Of a stretch of DNA of 42,283 bases, positions 8,840 to 15,305 are shown piece after piece. The notes beneath the pieces were generated by a model, which was given only the letters and a program-made list of their open reading frames with translations, had not been told where the DNA came from and did not search any database. Source of the stretch: a virus; the IMG/VR virus record IMGVR_UViG_3300030090_004825, positions 1 through 42,283 of that record. One strand, written 5' to 3'. Both the position numbers and the translations under genes were made by a program. How positions within the stretch are numbered: position 1 is the first letter of the stretch; each line of letters begins with the position of its first letter.

Positions 8840-9158
8840 TATCAGTTTCCTTTATTACTATTATTGCCCCCTCGTTTCCTTTGGGGGCTCTTTTTACTCG
8901 CACCACCACTTCGTCTATCTCCCTCACCGAGTCGTCTAACGGCAGCGACGAGGCAATCCATGATTGTATTGATTGCCCCGTCTGGGTCTCGCCTTCGATT
9001 GTCTGATACAAGGAGGTCAACTGTGATACGAAATCGTTTACGATTGCCTTCATCTGCTTTTTTGCTTTTGGGACTGTGACTAACATATTCCTCCAACAAG
9101 CCTTGCAGTTCTTGAAGTTGGCTATGTGTCCATGCCCTTGTACAACCAGATGAATCAT
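8799..9158 (-). CDS. RusA-like resolvase frame B (N- and C-terminal parts)
   Basis: 119 aa. The start MIHLVVQGHGHIANFKNCK resembles the N-terminal strand and loop of RusA-type Holliday junction resolvases. The end LPLDDSVREIDEVVVRVKRA followed by PKGNEGAIIVI resembles their C-terminal DDS...V..V strand. The middle (about residues 45-72) lacks the catalytic R-R-x-D-x-D segment. That segment is present in the other overlapping frame (8842-9168). Codon use here looks at least as gene-like as in the other frame. The end overlaps the Sak4-like gene by 41 bp. Either this is a real protein whose middle has been overprinted, or the locus is a RusA gene with two compensating frame changes. RusA would resolve recombination intermediates. 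Confidence 0.6.
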   Translation of the reverse strand: MIHLVVQGHGHIANFKNCKACWRNMLVTVPKAKKQMKAIVNDFVSQLTSLYQTIEGETQTGQSIQSWIASSLPLDDSVREIDEVVVRVKRAPKGNEGAIIVIKETDNAVQESNKEVSQA

Positions 9159-9168
9159 CGTGAATCAT
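8842..9168 (-). CDS. RusA-like resolvase frame A (catalytic core)
   Basis: 108 aa in a frame overlapping 8799-9158 almost completely. Residues 46-75 read RFRITVDLLVSDNRRRDPDG then INTIMDCLV, closely matching the RusA core with D61-P-D63 and D71. After about residue 78 the reading becomes Arg/Gly/Asn-rich and unlike RusA, while the matching RusA ending is in frame B. The start overlaps the TGA of the upstream 59-aa gene as ATGA, favouring translation of this frame, and its stop lies 2 bp before the Sak4-like start. Possibly a dual-coding or frameshifted locus. Confidence 0.45.
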   Translation of the reverse strand: MIHDDSSGCTRAWTHSQLQELQGLLEEYVSHSPKSKKADEGNRKRFRITVDLLVSDNRRRDPDGAINTIMDCLVAAVRRLGEGDRRSGGASKKSPQRKRGGNNSNKGN

Positions 9169-9344
9169 TTACTAGCAGTCTTGTTCGCTGCTCGTGTACT
9201 GCTGCCCTTATCAAAAAAAATAGAGGCATCTGCCAAAAAAAACTCGATGGCTTTTTCAGCAGCGTACCCCATTTTAATTCCTTGATCTGAACAAGCTTTC
9301 TTAAACTTGTTGTGCAGCTTCTTGTCTATACTAATTACTGCCAT
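9165..9344 (-). CDS. Small ribbon-helix-helix-like protein
   Basis: 59 aa. A short N-terminal strand (AVISIDKKL) is followed by two amphipathic helices (HNKFKKACSDQGIKMGYAAE and KAIEFFLADAS), which is the outline of Arc/MetJ-type ribbon-helix-helix DNA-binding proteins. The tail is basic. ATG at 9344; the TGA overlaps the next start as ATGA. The upstream 70 bp is AT-rich. Probably a local regulator, inferred from shape only. Confidence 0.6.
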   Translation of the reverse strand: MAVISIDKKLHNKFKKACSDQGIKMGYAAEKAIEFFLADASIFFDKGSSTRAANKTASK

Positions 9345-9413
9345 TCAAAGCCCGAAGTTTAGTAAAGTTTTCCGCACGTTTCAAATAAATTTTAATTTTT
9401 TTTTCGATTTATT

Positions 9414-9686
9414 TTATGCCTCGCCCTCTGAGTCTTCAGCATCTTCCAGCATCTCTTGAGCTTGCTCTTCTTGTTTATTGAGCACCTTGTTTGCGTGCTC
9501 CTGAATGAAGCCGCCGATCATGGCGACACCGCTAAGTCCACCACATTCTATTGCCAACGATGTGGCAATGTCATTTAGAATGTAGGCTGCTTCATGCGGC
9601 TCAAGTCCGTCCTGAGCCATCTTGTTGACGTGATCCAGTGTTTTCTGTGACCAATCAGTTATCTTATCTTGTTTTTCTTTTTCCAT
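9414..9686 (-). CDS. Hypothetical acidic helical protein
   Basis: 90 aa, strongly helical and acidic, ending in a Glu/Asp-rich tail (EEQAQEMLEDAEDSEGEA). It has a Gly-rich hydrophobic stretch GGLSGVAMIGGFI (49-61) in the middle that is too short for a confident membrane span. No domain was recognised. It overlaps the end of the upstream 58-aa frame by 23 bp and is followed by a 69-bp AT-rich gap. Confidence 0.6.
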   Translation of the reverse strand: MEKEKQDKITDWSQKTLDHVNKMAQDGLEPHEAAYILNDIATSLAIECGGLSGVAMIGGFIQEHANKVLNKQEEQAQEMLEDAEDSEGEA

Positions 9687-9840
9687 TTAATTTATGTTTT
9701 CTTTTATGGTTTTGGTTTATCAAGTAATCAATCTTAGATAGCGTAATCCACGCTGGATGCGTGCCGCTCTTGTCTCTTTCTAATATTTTAAACAAGGCAT
9801 CTGCCGCCTCGCTTAATACCTCCTTAACAACTTTCTCCAT
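9664..9840 (-). CDS. Hypothetical 58-aa protein
   Basis: 58 aa: an acidic amphipathic helix (EKVVKEVLSEAADALFKILE) followed by a Lys/Arg-rich tail (NHKRKHKLNGKRKTR). Its ATG overlaps the stop of the upstream 82-aa gene by one base (TAATG), which supports it as a real coupled gene. It runs 23 bp into the next gene. No function recognised. Confidence 0.5.
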   Translation of the reverse strand: MEKVVKEVLSEAADALFKILERDKSGTHPAWITLSKIDYLINQNHKRKHKLNGKRKTR

Positions 9841-10088
9841 TAACTCCAGTGAGCAGTTCTAAACTGTTCCCTGTTGTAATTTTGATCCAACCAACTAGCC
9901 AAGCTTCCCTTATCAGTAGGTATTATCACCTCGTCAATAGAGATTGGCTCGCTGTATTCTTTGGGCCTGTTCTTGTACTCCTTCAGAATTTCACGCTTAC
10001 GATTGTTAGCGTCCTTCTTTGTAGGAGCCCACGAACAGAGCCACCCCTTAGTGGAATCTTTCCACTGTAACTTGTAGAACTTACTCAT
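9840..10088 (-). CDS. Hypothetical 82-aa protein
   Basis: 82 aa. The first 20 residues form a beta-hairpin-like segment rich in Trp (KFYKLQWKDSTKGWLCSWA), followed by a basic helix (KKDANNRKREILKEYKNR), reminiscent of small phage adaptor or anti-host proteins. No family recognised. The start ATGAGTAAG contains the TAA of the tiny upstream frame. Confidence 0.6.
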   Translation of the reverse strand: MSKFYKLQWKDSTKGWLCSWAPTKKDANNRKREILKEYKNRPKEYSEPISIDEVIIPTDKGSLASWLDQNYNREQFRTAHWS

Positions 10089-10149
10089 AGCTTGAATAGA
10101 ATAGCAGGCACATGAACATGGCCGTTGCTAGTAACACATTAATGATCAC
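10081..10149 (-). CDS. Possible 22-aa membrane peptide
   Basis: A GTG-started frame encodes MIINVLLATAMFMCLLFYSS followed by YE, almost entirely one hydrophobic helix. It begins in a GTGA overlap with the stop of the upstream 43-aa gene and ends within the ATGAGTAA that starts the 82-aa gene, so it fills the gap exactly. It may be a micro-membrane protein or only a coupling device. Supported by spacing and hydrophobicity only. Confidence 0.35.
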   Translation of the reverse strand: MIINVLLATAMFMCLLFYSSYE

Positions 10150-10277
10150 CGCTTCCTCCTTTTAGGCTTCTGCCTATTAGTAGCTTTGGTTTTCTTTGAG
10201 TTAGGGATTTCTTTTTGTTCAACATTTGCTAGCCCTTTGGCTTTCGCCCGACTACTCACATATTGATTTATTTTCAT
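10146..10277 (-). CDS. Small basic protein with a duplicated C-terminal tail
   Basis: 43 aa, basic. Its last 14 residues, TKATNRQKPKRRKR, are identical to the end of the neighbouring 47-aa protein encoded at 10274-10417, and the DNA repeat shows a local duplication. The tail is Arg/Lys-rich, like nucleic-acid-binding or virion-packaged peptides. ATG overlaps the upstream TGA as ATGA. No domain recognised. Confidence 0.55.
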   Translation of the reverse strand: MKINQYVSSRAKAKGLANVEQKEIPNSKKTKATNRQKPKRRKR

Positions 10278-10326
10278 CTCTTCCTCCTCTTAGGCTTTTG
10301 CCTATTGGTAGCTTTGGTTTTGTTTG
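10152..10326. repeat. Direct repeat of about 47 bp, 128-bp period
   Basis: Copies at about 10152-10198 and 10280-10326 differ at only about four positions. Each encodes, on the minus strand, the C-terminal KTKATNRQKPKRRKR tail of a different small protein. This is a partial tandem gene duplication in which only the basic tail has been kept the same. Confidence 0.8.
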
Positions 10327-10417
10327 ATCCAGCAGGATTTTCCGTCCACCTTTTTTTATCTACCATTCGCCTTTGTGACGCAACAAATGCGTTGTCATGT
10401 ACTCTGTCTTTACTCAT
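10274..10417 (-). CDS. Small basic protein, paralogous tail
   Basis: 47 aa from the ATG at 10417, which overlaps the TAA of the upstream gene as ATGAGTAA; a longer frame to 10531 is open but is not preferred. The product is basic, with RVHDNAFVASQRRMVDKKRW in the middle and the same 14-residue tail as the next gene. Likely nucleic-acid binding by charge; no family recognised. Confidence 0.55.
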   Translation of the reverse strand: MSKDRVHDNAFVASQRRMVDKKRWTENPAGSNKTKATNRQKPKRRKR

Positions 10418-10661
10418 CGAAGTCCCTCCTATCCATGAATCTATCCTGCAAGTCCTCGATAGCTGCCTCGATGTGTCCGAGTGACAGTCGAATCTGATCC
10501 AAGCCCTTACTCCAAGTGGAGCAATCACCACCCTCTAGGTGAGGGTGGTCATATGCTTCCTTAACCTCATCATCGAATCCGATCATCAGGTCTTTGAAGT
10601 AGTCCAGCTTGTTGTCCGTGTAAGTATCCTCTTCAGGTTCCCTTAATGCAGCTAGACTCAT
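10410..10661 (-). CDS. Hypothetical acidic helical protein
   Basis: 83 aa, acidic and helical (LDYFKDLMIGFDDEVKEA; GLDQIRLSLGHIEAAIEDLQ), with a short middle segment HPHLEGGDCSTW that could bind a metal. No family recognised. The start overlaps the TGA of the ParB-like gene as ATGA (10661-10658). Confidence 0.6.
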   Translation of the reverse strand: MSLAALREPEEDTYTDNKLDYFKDLMIGFDDEVKEAYDHPHLEGGDCSTWSKGLDQIRLSLGHIEAAIEDLQDRFMDRRDFDE

Positions 10662-11668
10662 GGCAATTTAATCTTGTAGCTGACAGTGTTCTTGGCCAAG
10701 CGGGTCAGGACTTCCGCATTTGTGTGCTTGTTAATAGCGTGGATAGTCCACCCCCAGCACAATGCGTAGCCCTCCTTCTGACTGACATTAATGCGAGTCC
10801 AGTCAATTGTTAGCATCTTCTCACGAAGAGTATATAGAGGATCACCTTGGCTCAGCTTGTCACCAGCAAGTAAGTCATCGTAGAACTGCTTGGCATCATC
10901 AGCTTGCGAGTCCCCATCTGAGTCATACTCAACCCACCAGTTAGCAATCGCGCATAGAAGTGGAAGCTGTGTCAGCCCCTTCTTCTTTGAACGGTTATCG
11001 GTAATGTACTGGATAGGTTCTGCAAGTCTGTTCAACTCTTCCTCTATCTCTGTATCCGTAATAACCATAGTCGTTGAATGATATGGTCGCTTTCCGTTGG
11101 CAATGTTCATGTTGGCGTAAAGGGAATACCTTGCCAGCTTCTCGTACCACATGGCCTGTGCATTAGTGACTCTTCCGAACTTCCCAGATAGCCTGAACCT
11201 ATCGGCGTTGCTTCTCTTTCGGCCTATGTCCATCTTGATCATACCCTTCCTTGGCACACCCATTGTAACGTGCATGTGCTGAGGTGTTTTGGAGTTTAGG
11301 ATTGCCTGCAATCTGGTCTGCCCGTCCATCAGTAATCCCTCATCATCAAAGTAGGCGGTGGAAACATTTCCATAAAACTCACCTTGCCTCATGTCCTTGG
11401 CTATTTTCTCCATAGCCGCCTTACTCATGCTTCTGTTGGTAGCATCAACCCCTGTGTTTGAGTTGTAGTGCTTCAACATTTTAGAAGCTATCGCAGGAGT
11501 AATCTCAGTGAAGATGGTGTTCATCACTGGAGAGTGGAACTCATGTTCGACTACCCCTCTGTTAACTAACTCCGAGTGTATATTAACCACTCGGTTCTGT
11601 GCGTGATCCAGTTCCCTAATCAGAGCTTCCGTTGACTCTGCCTTCTTGATTCTAACTTGCTTTTTCAT
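10658..11668 (-). CDS. ParB/Srx-fold-like phage protein
   Basis: 336 aa from the ATG at 11668, which has GGA-type Shine-Dalgarno sequence upstream; an upstream in-frame ATG at 11788 would overlap the previous gene and lies before a hairpin. Residues 75-140 contain the key signature D115-G-Q-T-R-L-Q-A-I preceded by F-D-D-E-G-L-L-M, the DGxxR core of ParB/sulfiredoxin-like nucleases and kinases, then HVTMGVPR. The remaining 190 residues are helical. Related proteins in phages are annotated as ParB-like nuclease or regulator; the actual activity is unknown. It may bind DNA or act on the host. Confidence 0.65.
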   Translation of the reverse strand: MKKQVRIKKAESTEALIRELDHAQNRVVNIHSELVNRGVVEHEFHSPVMNTIFTEITPAIASKMLKHYNSNTGVDATNRSMSKAAMEKIAKDMRQGEFYGNVSTAYFDDEGLLMDGQTRLQAILNSKTPQHMHVTMGVPRKGMIKMDIGRKRSNADRFRLSGKFGRVTNAQAMWYEKLARYSLYANMNIANGKRPYHSTTMVITDTEIEEELNRLAEPIQYITDNRSKKKGLTQLPLLCAIANWWVEYDSDGDSQADDAKQFYDDLLAGDKLSQGDPLYTLREKMLTIDWTRINVSQKEGYALCWGWTIHAINKHTNAEVLTRLAKNTVSYKIKLP

Positions 11669-11699
11669 ATCGCTTTCTTCCTTTCGTTTAGATGCAACA

Positions 11700-11733
11700 G
11701 GGCAACACCCCCACATGAAAAAGGGTGTCGCCC
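11700..11733 (-). promoter_or_regulatory. Hairpin before the ParB-like gene
   Basis: 11700-11710 and 11723-11733 form an 11-bp inverted repeat (GGGCAACACCC / GGGTGTCGCCC, one mismatch) with a 12-nt loop, lying 32 bp before the chosen ATG. There is no T tract on the minus strand, so an RNA stem controlling the ribosome site or an mRNA processing site is more likely than a terminator. Confidence 0.55.
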
Positions 11734-11747
11734 CGCTGCGATGGTAC

Positions 11748-12131
11748 TCATTTTTGCGCGGCCCAATACTCATTGGCGCGGATTGCACACTTAACTTTGT
11801 GAGCCCGTGTGCCAGACTTTGTTGTTTTGCCCAGTAGTTCTGAGCGTGTTAATCCAAGGTCTTTCAGTCCCTTGGTAACATCTATGCGATTACCATAGGA
11901 CTTCTTGGCCTTGGCCTTTATGTTCTTCTCAGCCTTCTTAGAGTTGAGATAGATGGGTTGTTGCTTGGGTTCCTCAAGCTCCAAAGGAGTAGAAGATAAC
12001 CACTCAACATCCCCCTCAATGAGAGAGACAATTGTGTCTAGGTTCTCTGTTGCTTGTTGCTGAGAACATGCAACCTCTAATCGAATAACGACTCGCTTTG
12101 TGTGAGCCCCATTACCGTTTGTTTTGCTCAT
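11748..12131 (-). CDS. Hypothetical basic protein
   Basis: 127 aa. A beta-like N-terminal part (TKRVVIRLEVACSQQQATEN; LDTIVSLIEGD) is followed by a Lys-rich linker and a basic C-terminus with LKDLGLTRSELLGKTTKSG. The last third resembles a short HTH but is not clear. Overlaps the end of the RlpA-like gene by 20 bp. No function recognised. Confidence 0.6.
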   Translation of the reverse strand: MSKTNGNGAHTKRVVIRLEVACSQQQATENLDTIVSLIEGDVEWLSSTPLELEEPKQQPIYLNSKKAEKNIKAKAKKSYGNRIDVTKGLKDLGLTRSELLGKTTKSGTRAHKVKCAIRANEYWAAQK

Positions 12132-12492
12132 TTGTATATGTGAGTTTTACTTTCACTAGCCCTGCCTCTAATGAAGTCAGCTTTGCAAACGCTGCCTTCG
12201 ACAGGTCAATCTTTCTACCCAACCTTTTGGCTGGCCCCCGATCATTTACTCTGACCTTTATGCTCTTGTTCCCCAGCGTAACGGTGACGATGGTTCCAAA
12301 TGGGACATCCCACATAGCACAGGTCATGTCATCAGGATTAAATGGTTCGCCTGATGCAGTAGGGCGACCCCTCAGTTCCTCCCCGTACCAAGAAGCAATG
12401 CCCTTGATTTCGGTTGGAGCCGCCCTTGTCTGCAACAGGACTGCGAATAGGAATACAGTAGCAGTACACCCGTAGCAAATTTTTTTTAACAT
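12112..12492 (-). CDS. RlpA-like double-psi beta-barrel protein with signal peptide
   Basis: 126 aa from the ATG at 12492, preceded by AGGAGG ten bases upstream. Residues 1-25 form a signal peptide (basic start KK, hydrophobic core, TRAAP cleavage). Then G31-I-A-S-W-Y-G, R43-P-T-A-S-G-E, MTCAM (56-60), P64-F-G-T, R81-V-N-D-R-G-P87 and R93-K-I-D96-L-S define the RlpA double-psi barrel, whose family members act on naked glycan strands in the cell wall. The usual TAAH is TCAM here, so the conserved His is replaced by Met60. It is likely exported to the envelope, where it may weaken the wall or bind peptidoglycan. Placement in the early arm rather than a lysis cassette is odd. Confidence 0.85.
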   Translation of the reverse strand: MLKKICYGCTATVFLFAVLLQTRAAPTEIKGIASWYGEELRGRPTASGEPFNPDDMTCAMWDVPFGTIVTVTLGNKSIKVRVNDRGPAKRLGRKIDLSKAAFAKLTSLEAGLVKVKLTYTNEQNKR

Positions 12493-12686
12493 TTTTTTAA
12501 TTCCTCCTGTTTCTTGTACTCCCGAAGGAATTGGAACTCGGCTGTTGTATCTGGATGCCACCTGCCAGATATCAGATTTTCCCTGATCTTTTTGTTGATC
12601 TGATCGTTCATTGGCTTTGCATCTATCCTGTCTATAGCAGGATGCCCTGCCGTGGATATGCGTTCTGTTTTATCTTTTAGGTTCAT
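12486..12686 (-). CDS. Hypothetical 66-aa protein
   Basis: 66 aa, charged, ending KKQEELKKC; helical from about residue 27. No motif recognised. It starts in a TAATG overlap with the end of the alarmone-hydrolase-like gene, and its end overlaps the RlpA-like start by seven bases. It also carries the strong AGGAGG used by that gene. Confidence 0.55.
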   Translation of the reverse strand: MNLKDKTERISTAGHPAIDRIDAKPMNDQINKKIRENLISGRWHPDTTAEFQFLREYKKQEELKKC

Positions 12687-13153
12687 TAATCTACGTTTTC
12701 CAAATAGTGTTTAAGTTTACTAAGGGCTTTGTCGTATCTTTTTTTCATACTGTCTGTAGCTGTTGGGTAGTTGTCCTCAATGTCTGAAATCTTTATTAAG
12801 CTCGCGGCTATTGGATAATCATTGCCATAGAGTATGTCACTTATGTACTGGGAATATGTTATGTTTTCCCTTCTTGTAAGTGCCTCTAAAATACCAGTTA
12901 CGTATTCAGTAAAGCCCTCCGTTTTTATGTCGTCTATTGTTACATCGGTGTCCTCTATTACATCGTGCATTAGTGCAGCTTGAATATTTTCTGATAGCAC
13001 ATCTGGATCGTCTGTCCAAAAGAACGAGTAATTAGTCATGTTATCAACGCACCTTAATGCAACTCTGATGGGGTGGTTAATGTAACTTTCTCCCCCGTGT
13101 CTCTTTTGGTTCAAGTGCGCCTCGGATGCAATCTTGTATGCCTTTATGGTCAT
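12686..13153 (-). CDS. MESH1/SpoT-like HD alarmone hydrolase
   Basis: 155 aa from the ATG at 13153, chosen because it overlaps the upstream TGA as ATGA. The HD-domain signature is complete: A-H-x-x-Q-K-R-H-G-G-E-S-Y-I-N-H27-P, A-L-M-H63-D64-V-I-E67-D68-T, then L-I-K-I-S-D124-I-E-D-N. This pattern is that of the (p)ppGpp 3'-pyrophosphohydrolase domain of SpoT and of stand-alone MESH1 enzymes; there is no synthetase domain. The expected reaction is removal of the 3'-pyrophosphate of (p)ppGpp, which would blunt the host stringent response. An alternative NTP or NADPH substrate cannot be ruled out. Confidence 0.85.
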   Translation of the reverse strand: MTIKAYKIASEAHLNQKRHGGESYINHPIRVALRCVDNMTNYSFFWTDDPDVLSENIQAALMHDVIEDTDVTIDDIKTEGFTEYVTGILEALTRRENITYSQYISDILYGNDYPIAASLIKISDIEDNYPTATDSMKKRYDKALSKLKHYLENVD

Positions 13154-13479
13154 TCCCATTCTACTTTAAGTGCTAAGTCTACCTCGCTTATCTTCACATC
13201 TTCTGTCTCGCCTGTCTCACGGTCGCCGCCCATCACTACGCCAACTCCTGCGAGTGGCTGAGAGCTAAGCTCCGACAGTGTGAAGAACTTCTGATCGTCC
13301 TTGAACAATCCCTCATCGTCGACATACAGAACATCGAAGTTGTCGAACGTGCCAGCAGAGGTGAAGTAGTTTCCACCTACTGCTTCTTGTATTTGTGTGA
13401 TGTCCCCCTTGGTAAACATCTTCTCGTAGATGTTCTGGAGGAACGGGTCAATGATTAGTGCTTTTACTTTGTCTGCCAT
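13150..13479 (-). CDS. DUF3846-like protein
   Basis: 109 aa from the ATG at 13479; an upstream in-frame ATG would overlap the previous frame more. It starts KVKALIIDPF and contains GDITQIQEAVGG, VLYVDDEGLF and QPLAGVGVVMGGD, matching the layout of DUF3846 proteins common in plasmids and phages. Function of the family is unknown. Its TGA overlaps the hydrolase start. Confidence 0.7.
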   Translation of the reverse strand: MADKVKALIIDPFLQNIYEKMFTKGDITQIQEAVGGNYFTSAGTFDNFDVLYVDDEGLFKDDQKFFTLSELSSQPLAGVGVVMGGDRETGETEDVKISEVDLALKVEWE

Positions 13480-13634
13480 AATGCATCCCTTGCTACCGCT
13501 GCCGCGAATTGGCAACGTGTGTTTTGTTCTATCTTCTTCAAGGCTTCAGCCAGTACTGACTTGTCCTTCCTTAGAATCGCGAGTCTGTTTTTGACCCTCA
13601 GTTCGTTTGTTGTGTTGTTGTTTATTACTGTCAT
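13464..13634 (-). CDS. Hypothetical 56-aa helical protein
   Basis: 56 aa; after a short polar start (MTVINNNTTN) it is a basic amphipathic helix of about 30 residues (ELRVKNRLAILRKDKSVLAE) followed by Ala-rich helix. Overlaps the DUF3846-like start by 16 bp. No family recognised. Confidence 0.45.
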   Translation of the reverse strand: MTVINNNTTNELRVKNRLAILRKDKSVLAEALKKIEQNTRCQFAAAVARDALWQTK

Positions 13635-13645
13635 ATATTACCCAC

Positions 13646-14419
13646 TCATTTAAGTAAAACTTTTGACCCTTTCCTTTGGTTGTCTCTACCCCACAAGGGC
13701 TGAAGGTTTGTGTAGTGAAAGCACTTCTTCTGTTCTTCTTCCTTTGTCAGGTCAAATGAGGCGCACGGTTTAATGTGGTCTATGTGAATACCAGATCGCC
13801 CTCCATTGAGAAACACATCCCAATTCATACCGCCAGTAAACTGAGACTCTATGTGATGCGTTAGCTTTTCAAATGTGCAGCCAGTTAATTCTTCAGTAGA
13901 ACTCCTGACCTTTTTGCCAGGATTCATTCCTGATCTCTTAAGAGATGCGCGAATGATTTTGCATAACCTATCTCTGATAGCATAGGAAGGGTTGTTTCTT
14001 CTTAAGTTTCTTTGATACCTGTTCCTTCCGATCCTCATGGTTTCATTTGTTTTGTAATTAATAGCTGTCTTTTTTCTGTACTCTTTTACTTTTTCAGGAT
14101 TGCTATCTTTCCAAGACTTATCACGACATTTGCTAGAGCAAAACTGCTTCGGCTTATACCCTCTCTCCGCCCTGCCTTTGGTCGTAACGAATGTGTTAGT
14201 GCATCCGTCAGCCTTACAGACTCCTTCAACTTTTTCAGCGATCGGTCTATACCATCTGCTTTGAATGCTTCTCATAGCTTCTTTATAGCAGTCTTTCGTG
14301 CAGTATTTCTGAGAGGTGTAAAGGAACTTTACCTTTTTGCCGTGTAGTTTTTTCTCACCATAAGAAAAATTAAACCACTCTCCGCAGCACTTACATTCTC
14401 TCCCCTTCACACAGCCCAT
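13646..14419 (-). CDS. HNH endonuclease with zinc-finger-like motifs
   Basis: 257 aa from the ATG at 14419, which has AAGGAG directly upstream. Residues 9-12 and 40-44 (C-K-C-C, C-T-K-D-C) and 68-73 with 94-98 (C-K-A-D-G-C, C-S-S-K-C) form two Cys-x-Cys treble-clef-like elements. The HNH core is at 209-247: H212-I-D-H215-I-K-P, then N238 in Y-T-N-L-Q-P-L-W and N247 in DNQRKG. It resembles free-standing HNH endonucleases of phages, some of which are homing. It overlaps the end of the 264-aa gene by 13 bp, so any insertion is neatly accommodated in the operon. Confidence 0.85.
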   Translation of the reverse strand: MGCVKGRECKCCGEWFNFSYGEKKLHGKKVKFLYTSQKYCTKDCYKEAMRSIQSRWYRPIAEKVEGVCKADGCTNTFVTTKGRAERGYKPKQFCSSKCRDKSWKDSNPEKVKEYRKKTAINYKTNETMRIGRNRYQRNLRRNNPSYAIRDRLCKIIRASLKRSGMNPGKKVRSSTEELTGCTFEKLTHHIESQFTGGMNWDVFLNGGRSGIHIDHIKPCASFDLTKEEEQKKCFHYTNLQPLWGRDNQRKGSKVLLK

Positions 14420-15201
14420 ACTCCTTCCTCCGATACGATCATCCGTTGTTGTCTGAAGAATGTTTGAAGAGATGACTCGTCCGTTACCGTGTCTGGCAAC
14501 ACGACATTCGTTTCGCTTCTGATAGCAGAGCGAACGCTCGGATTGAGTGGAGCTTGTCTGAATAGCTGGAGCCTGTCGGCTGATATCGGGCAACTATCAA
14601 TATCAGCGGTCAAGCTGGTCAGGGGAGGTTTTCCAGCGAGGAGCCGACTGTGCACCTGAAAGGTGTTGGTGTCAAACACATCGCCCTTCGTGACAGGCAG
14701 CATACTTCCATCATGGAAACGGTAGTGAACCCGACCTCGATGTGAGGTGAAGTTGCAGAAGCCATGCCTCCCTTGTGTCCCTTGAAGTGCCATGTTTCTT
14801 TCGTGCTGCCTGCCCTTGCTCACAAGCAGGTTTAACCTAGAAGCAATCGCTCTGTACCAGTGGTTCAGCGGATCAATTCTGAAACGGCCATCTCTAGCCC
14901 ACACCACAAACGGACGACCGAAGTATGTCACCTGAAAATATTTCCAAGTGTACTGTGTGTTGTCATAAGAGGAATGGGAATCATACGGGGCAAGAGACAT
15001 TCTCCTTTCAATAGGATACTCTTCATCAGGTGGTAAGATGTCCAGCAGTGCCATGTATGTGTTGTCCATTCTCATGGAGCCCCTATTCTTCAGTGATATC
15101 TTTTTAGTTGGGACATACCACTTCCCGTACCACTGCATTTGTTTGAGCCAATGCTTTGTGATGTCATTCGGCTCATTTATTGTATGTATTTGTTCGTTCA
15201 T
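14407..15201 (-). CDS. Hypothetical protein sharing an APxNP module with the ubiquitin-like operon
   Basis: 264 aa from the ATG at 15201. Residues about 20-190 are Trp/Tyr/Arg-rich and beta-like (YGKWYVP, YTWKYFQVTYFGRP, HYRFHDG). The C-terminal 55 residues contain RLQLFRQAPLNPSVRSAIR followed by VVLPDTV, which aligns without gaps to the N-terminus of the 182-aa protein encoded at 16631-17179 (VLDLVRRAPINPMTRGAVRR, then LVVPDEI). The shared stretch is a conserved module of unknown role that ties this gene to the neighbouring conjugation genes, although a terminator lies between them. Confidence 0.65.
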   Translation of the reverse strand: MNEQIHTINEPNDITKHWLKQMQWYGKWYVPTKKISLKNRGSMRMDNTYMALLDILPPDEEYPIERRMSLAPYDSHSSYDNTQYTWKYFQVTYFGRPFVVWARDGRFRIDPLNHWYRAIASRLNLLVSKGRQHERNMALQGTQGRHGFCNFTSHRGRVHYRFHDGSMLPVTKGDVFDTNTFQVHSRLLAGKPPLTSLTADIDSCPISADRLQLFRQAPLNPSVRSAIRSETNVVLPDTVTDESSLQTFFRQQRMIVSEEGVWAV

Positions 15202-15228
15202 TATGTTTTTTTTATTTAGTTGTGGACA

Positions 15229-15256
15229 CAAAAAAAGCAGCGTTGTTAAGCTGCTC
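15229..15256 (-). terminator. Intrinsic terminator after the 74-aa gene
   Basis: On the minus strand AGCAGC (15255-15250) pairs with GCTGCT (15241-15236) over an 8-nt loop and is followed by seven T. It ends the transcript that carries the JAB and 74-aa genes; the next gene (15201) therefore needs its own start or read-through. Confidence 0.8.
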
Positions 15257-15274
15257 TTTCAATCCTGTTCTGCT

Positions 15275-15305
15275 CCCTCGCTCGCAAGAGCGGGGGAATT
15301 TTTTT
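15275..15305 (+). terminator. Plus-strand hairpin with T tract, opposing the operon
   Basis: CCCTCGCTC (15275-15283) pairs with GAGCGGGGG (15288-15296) around a GCAA tetraloop and is followed on the plus strand by AATTTTTTT. This is a good rightward terminator in a region with only leftward genes, so it would stop antisense transcription. In the leftward transcript it forms the same hairpin without a T tract. Confidence 0.6.

Noticed and set aside
11669-11788. Longer N-terminus for the ParB-like protein
   Set aside because: The extra 40 residues overlap the previous gene and a hairpin and read unlike the rest; the ATG at 11668 has a ribosome site.
14420-14593. Longer N-terminus for the HNH endonuclease
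   Set aside because: The additional 58 residues lie in another frame of the upstream 264-aa gene, while AAGGAG directly precedes the ATG at 14419.
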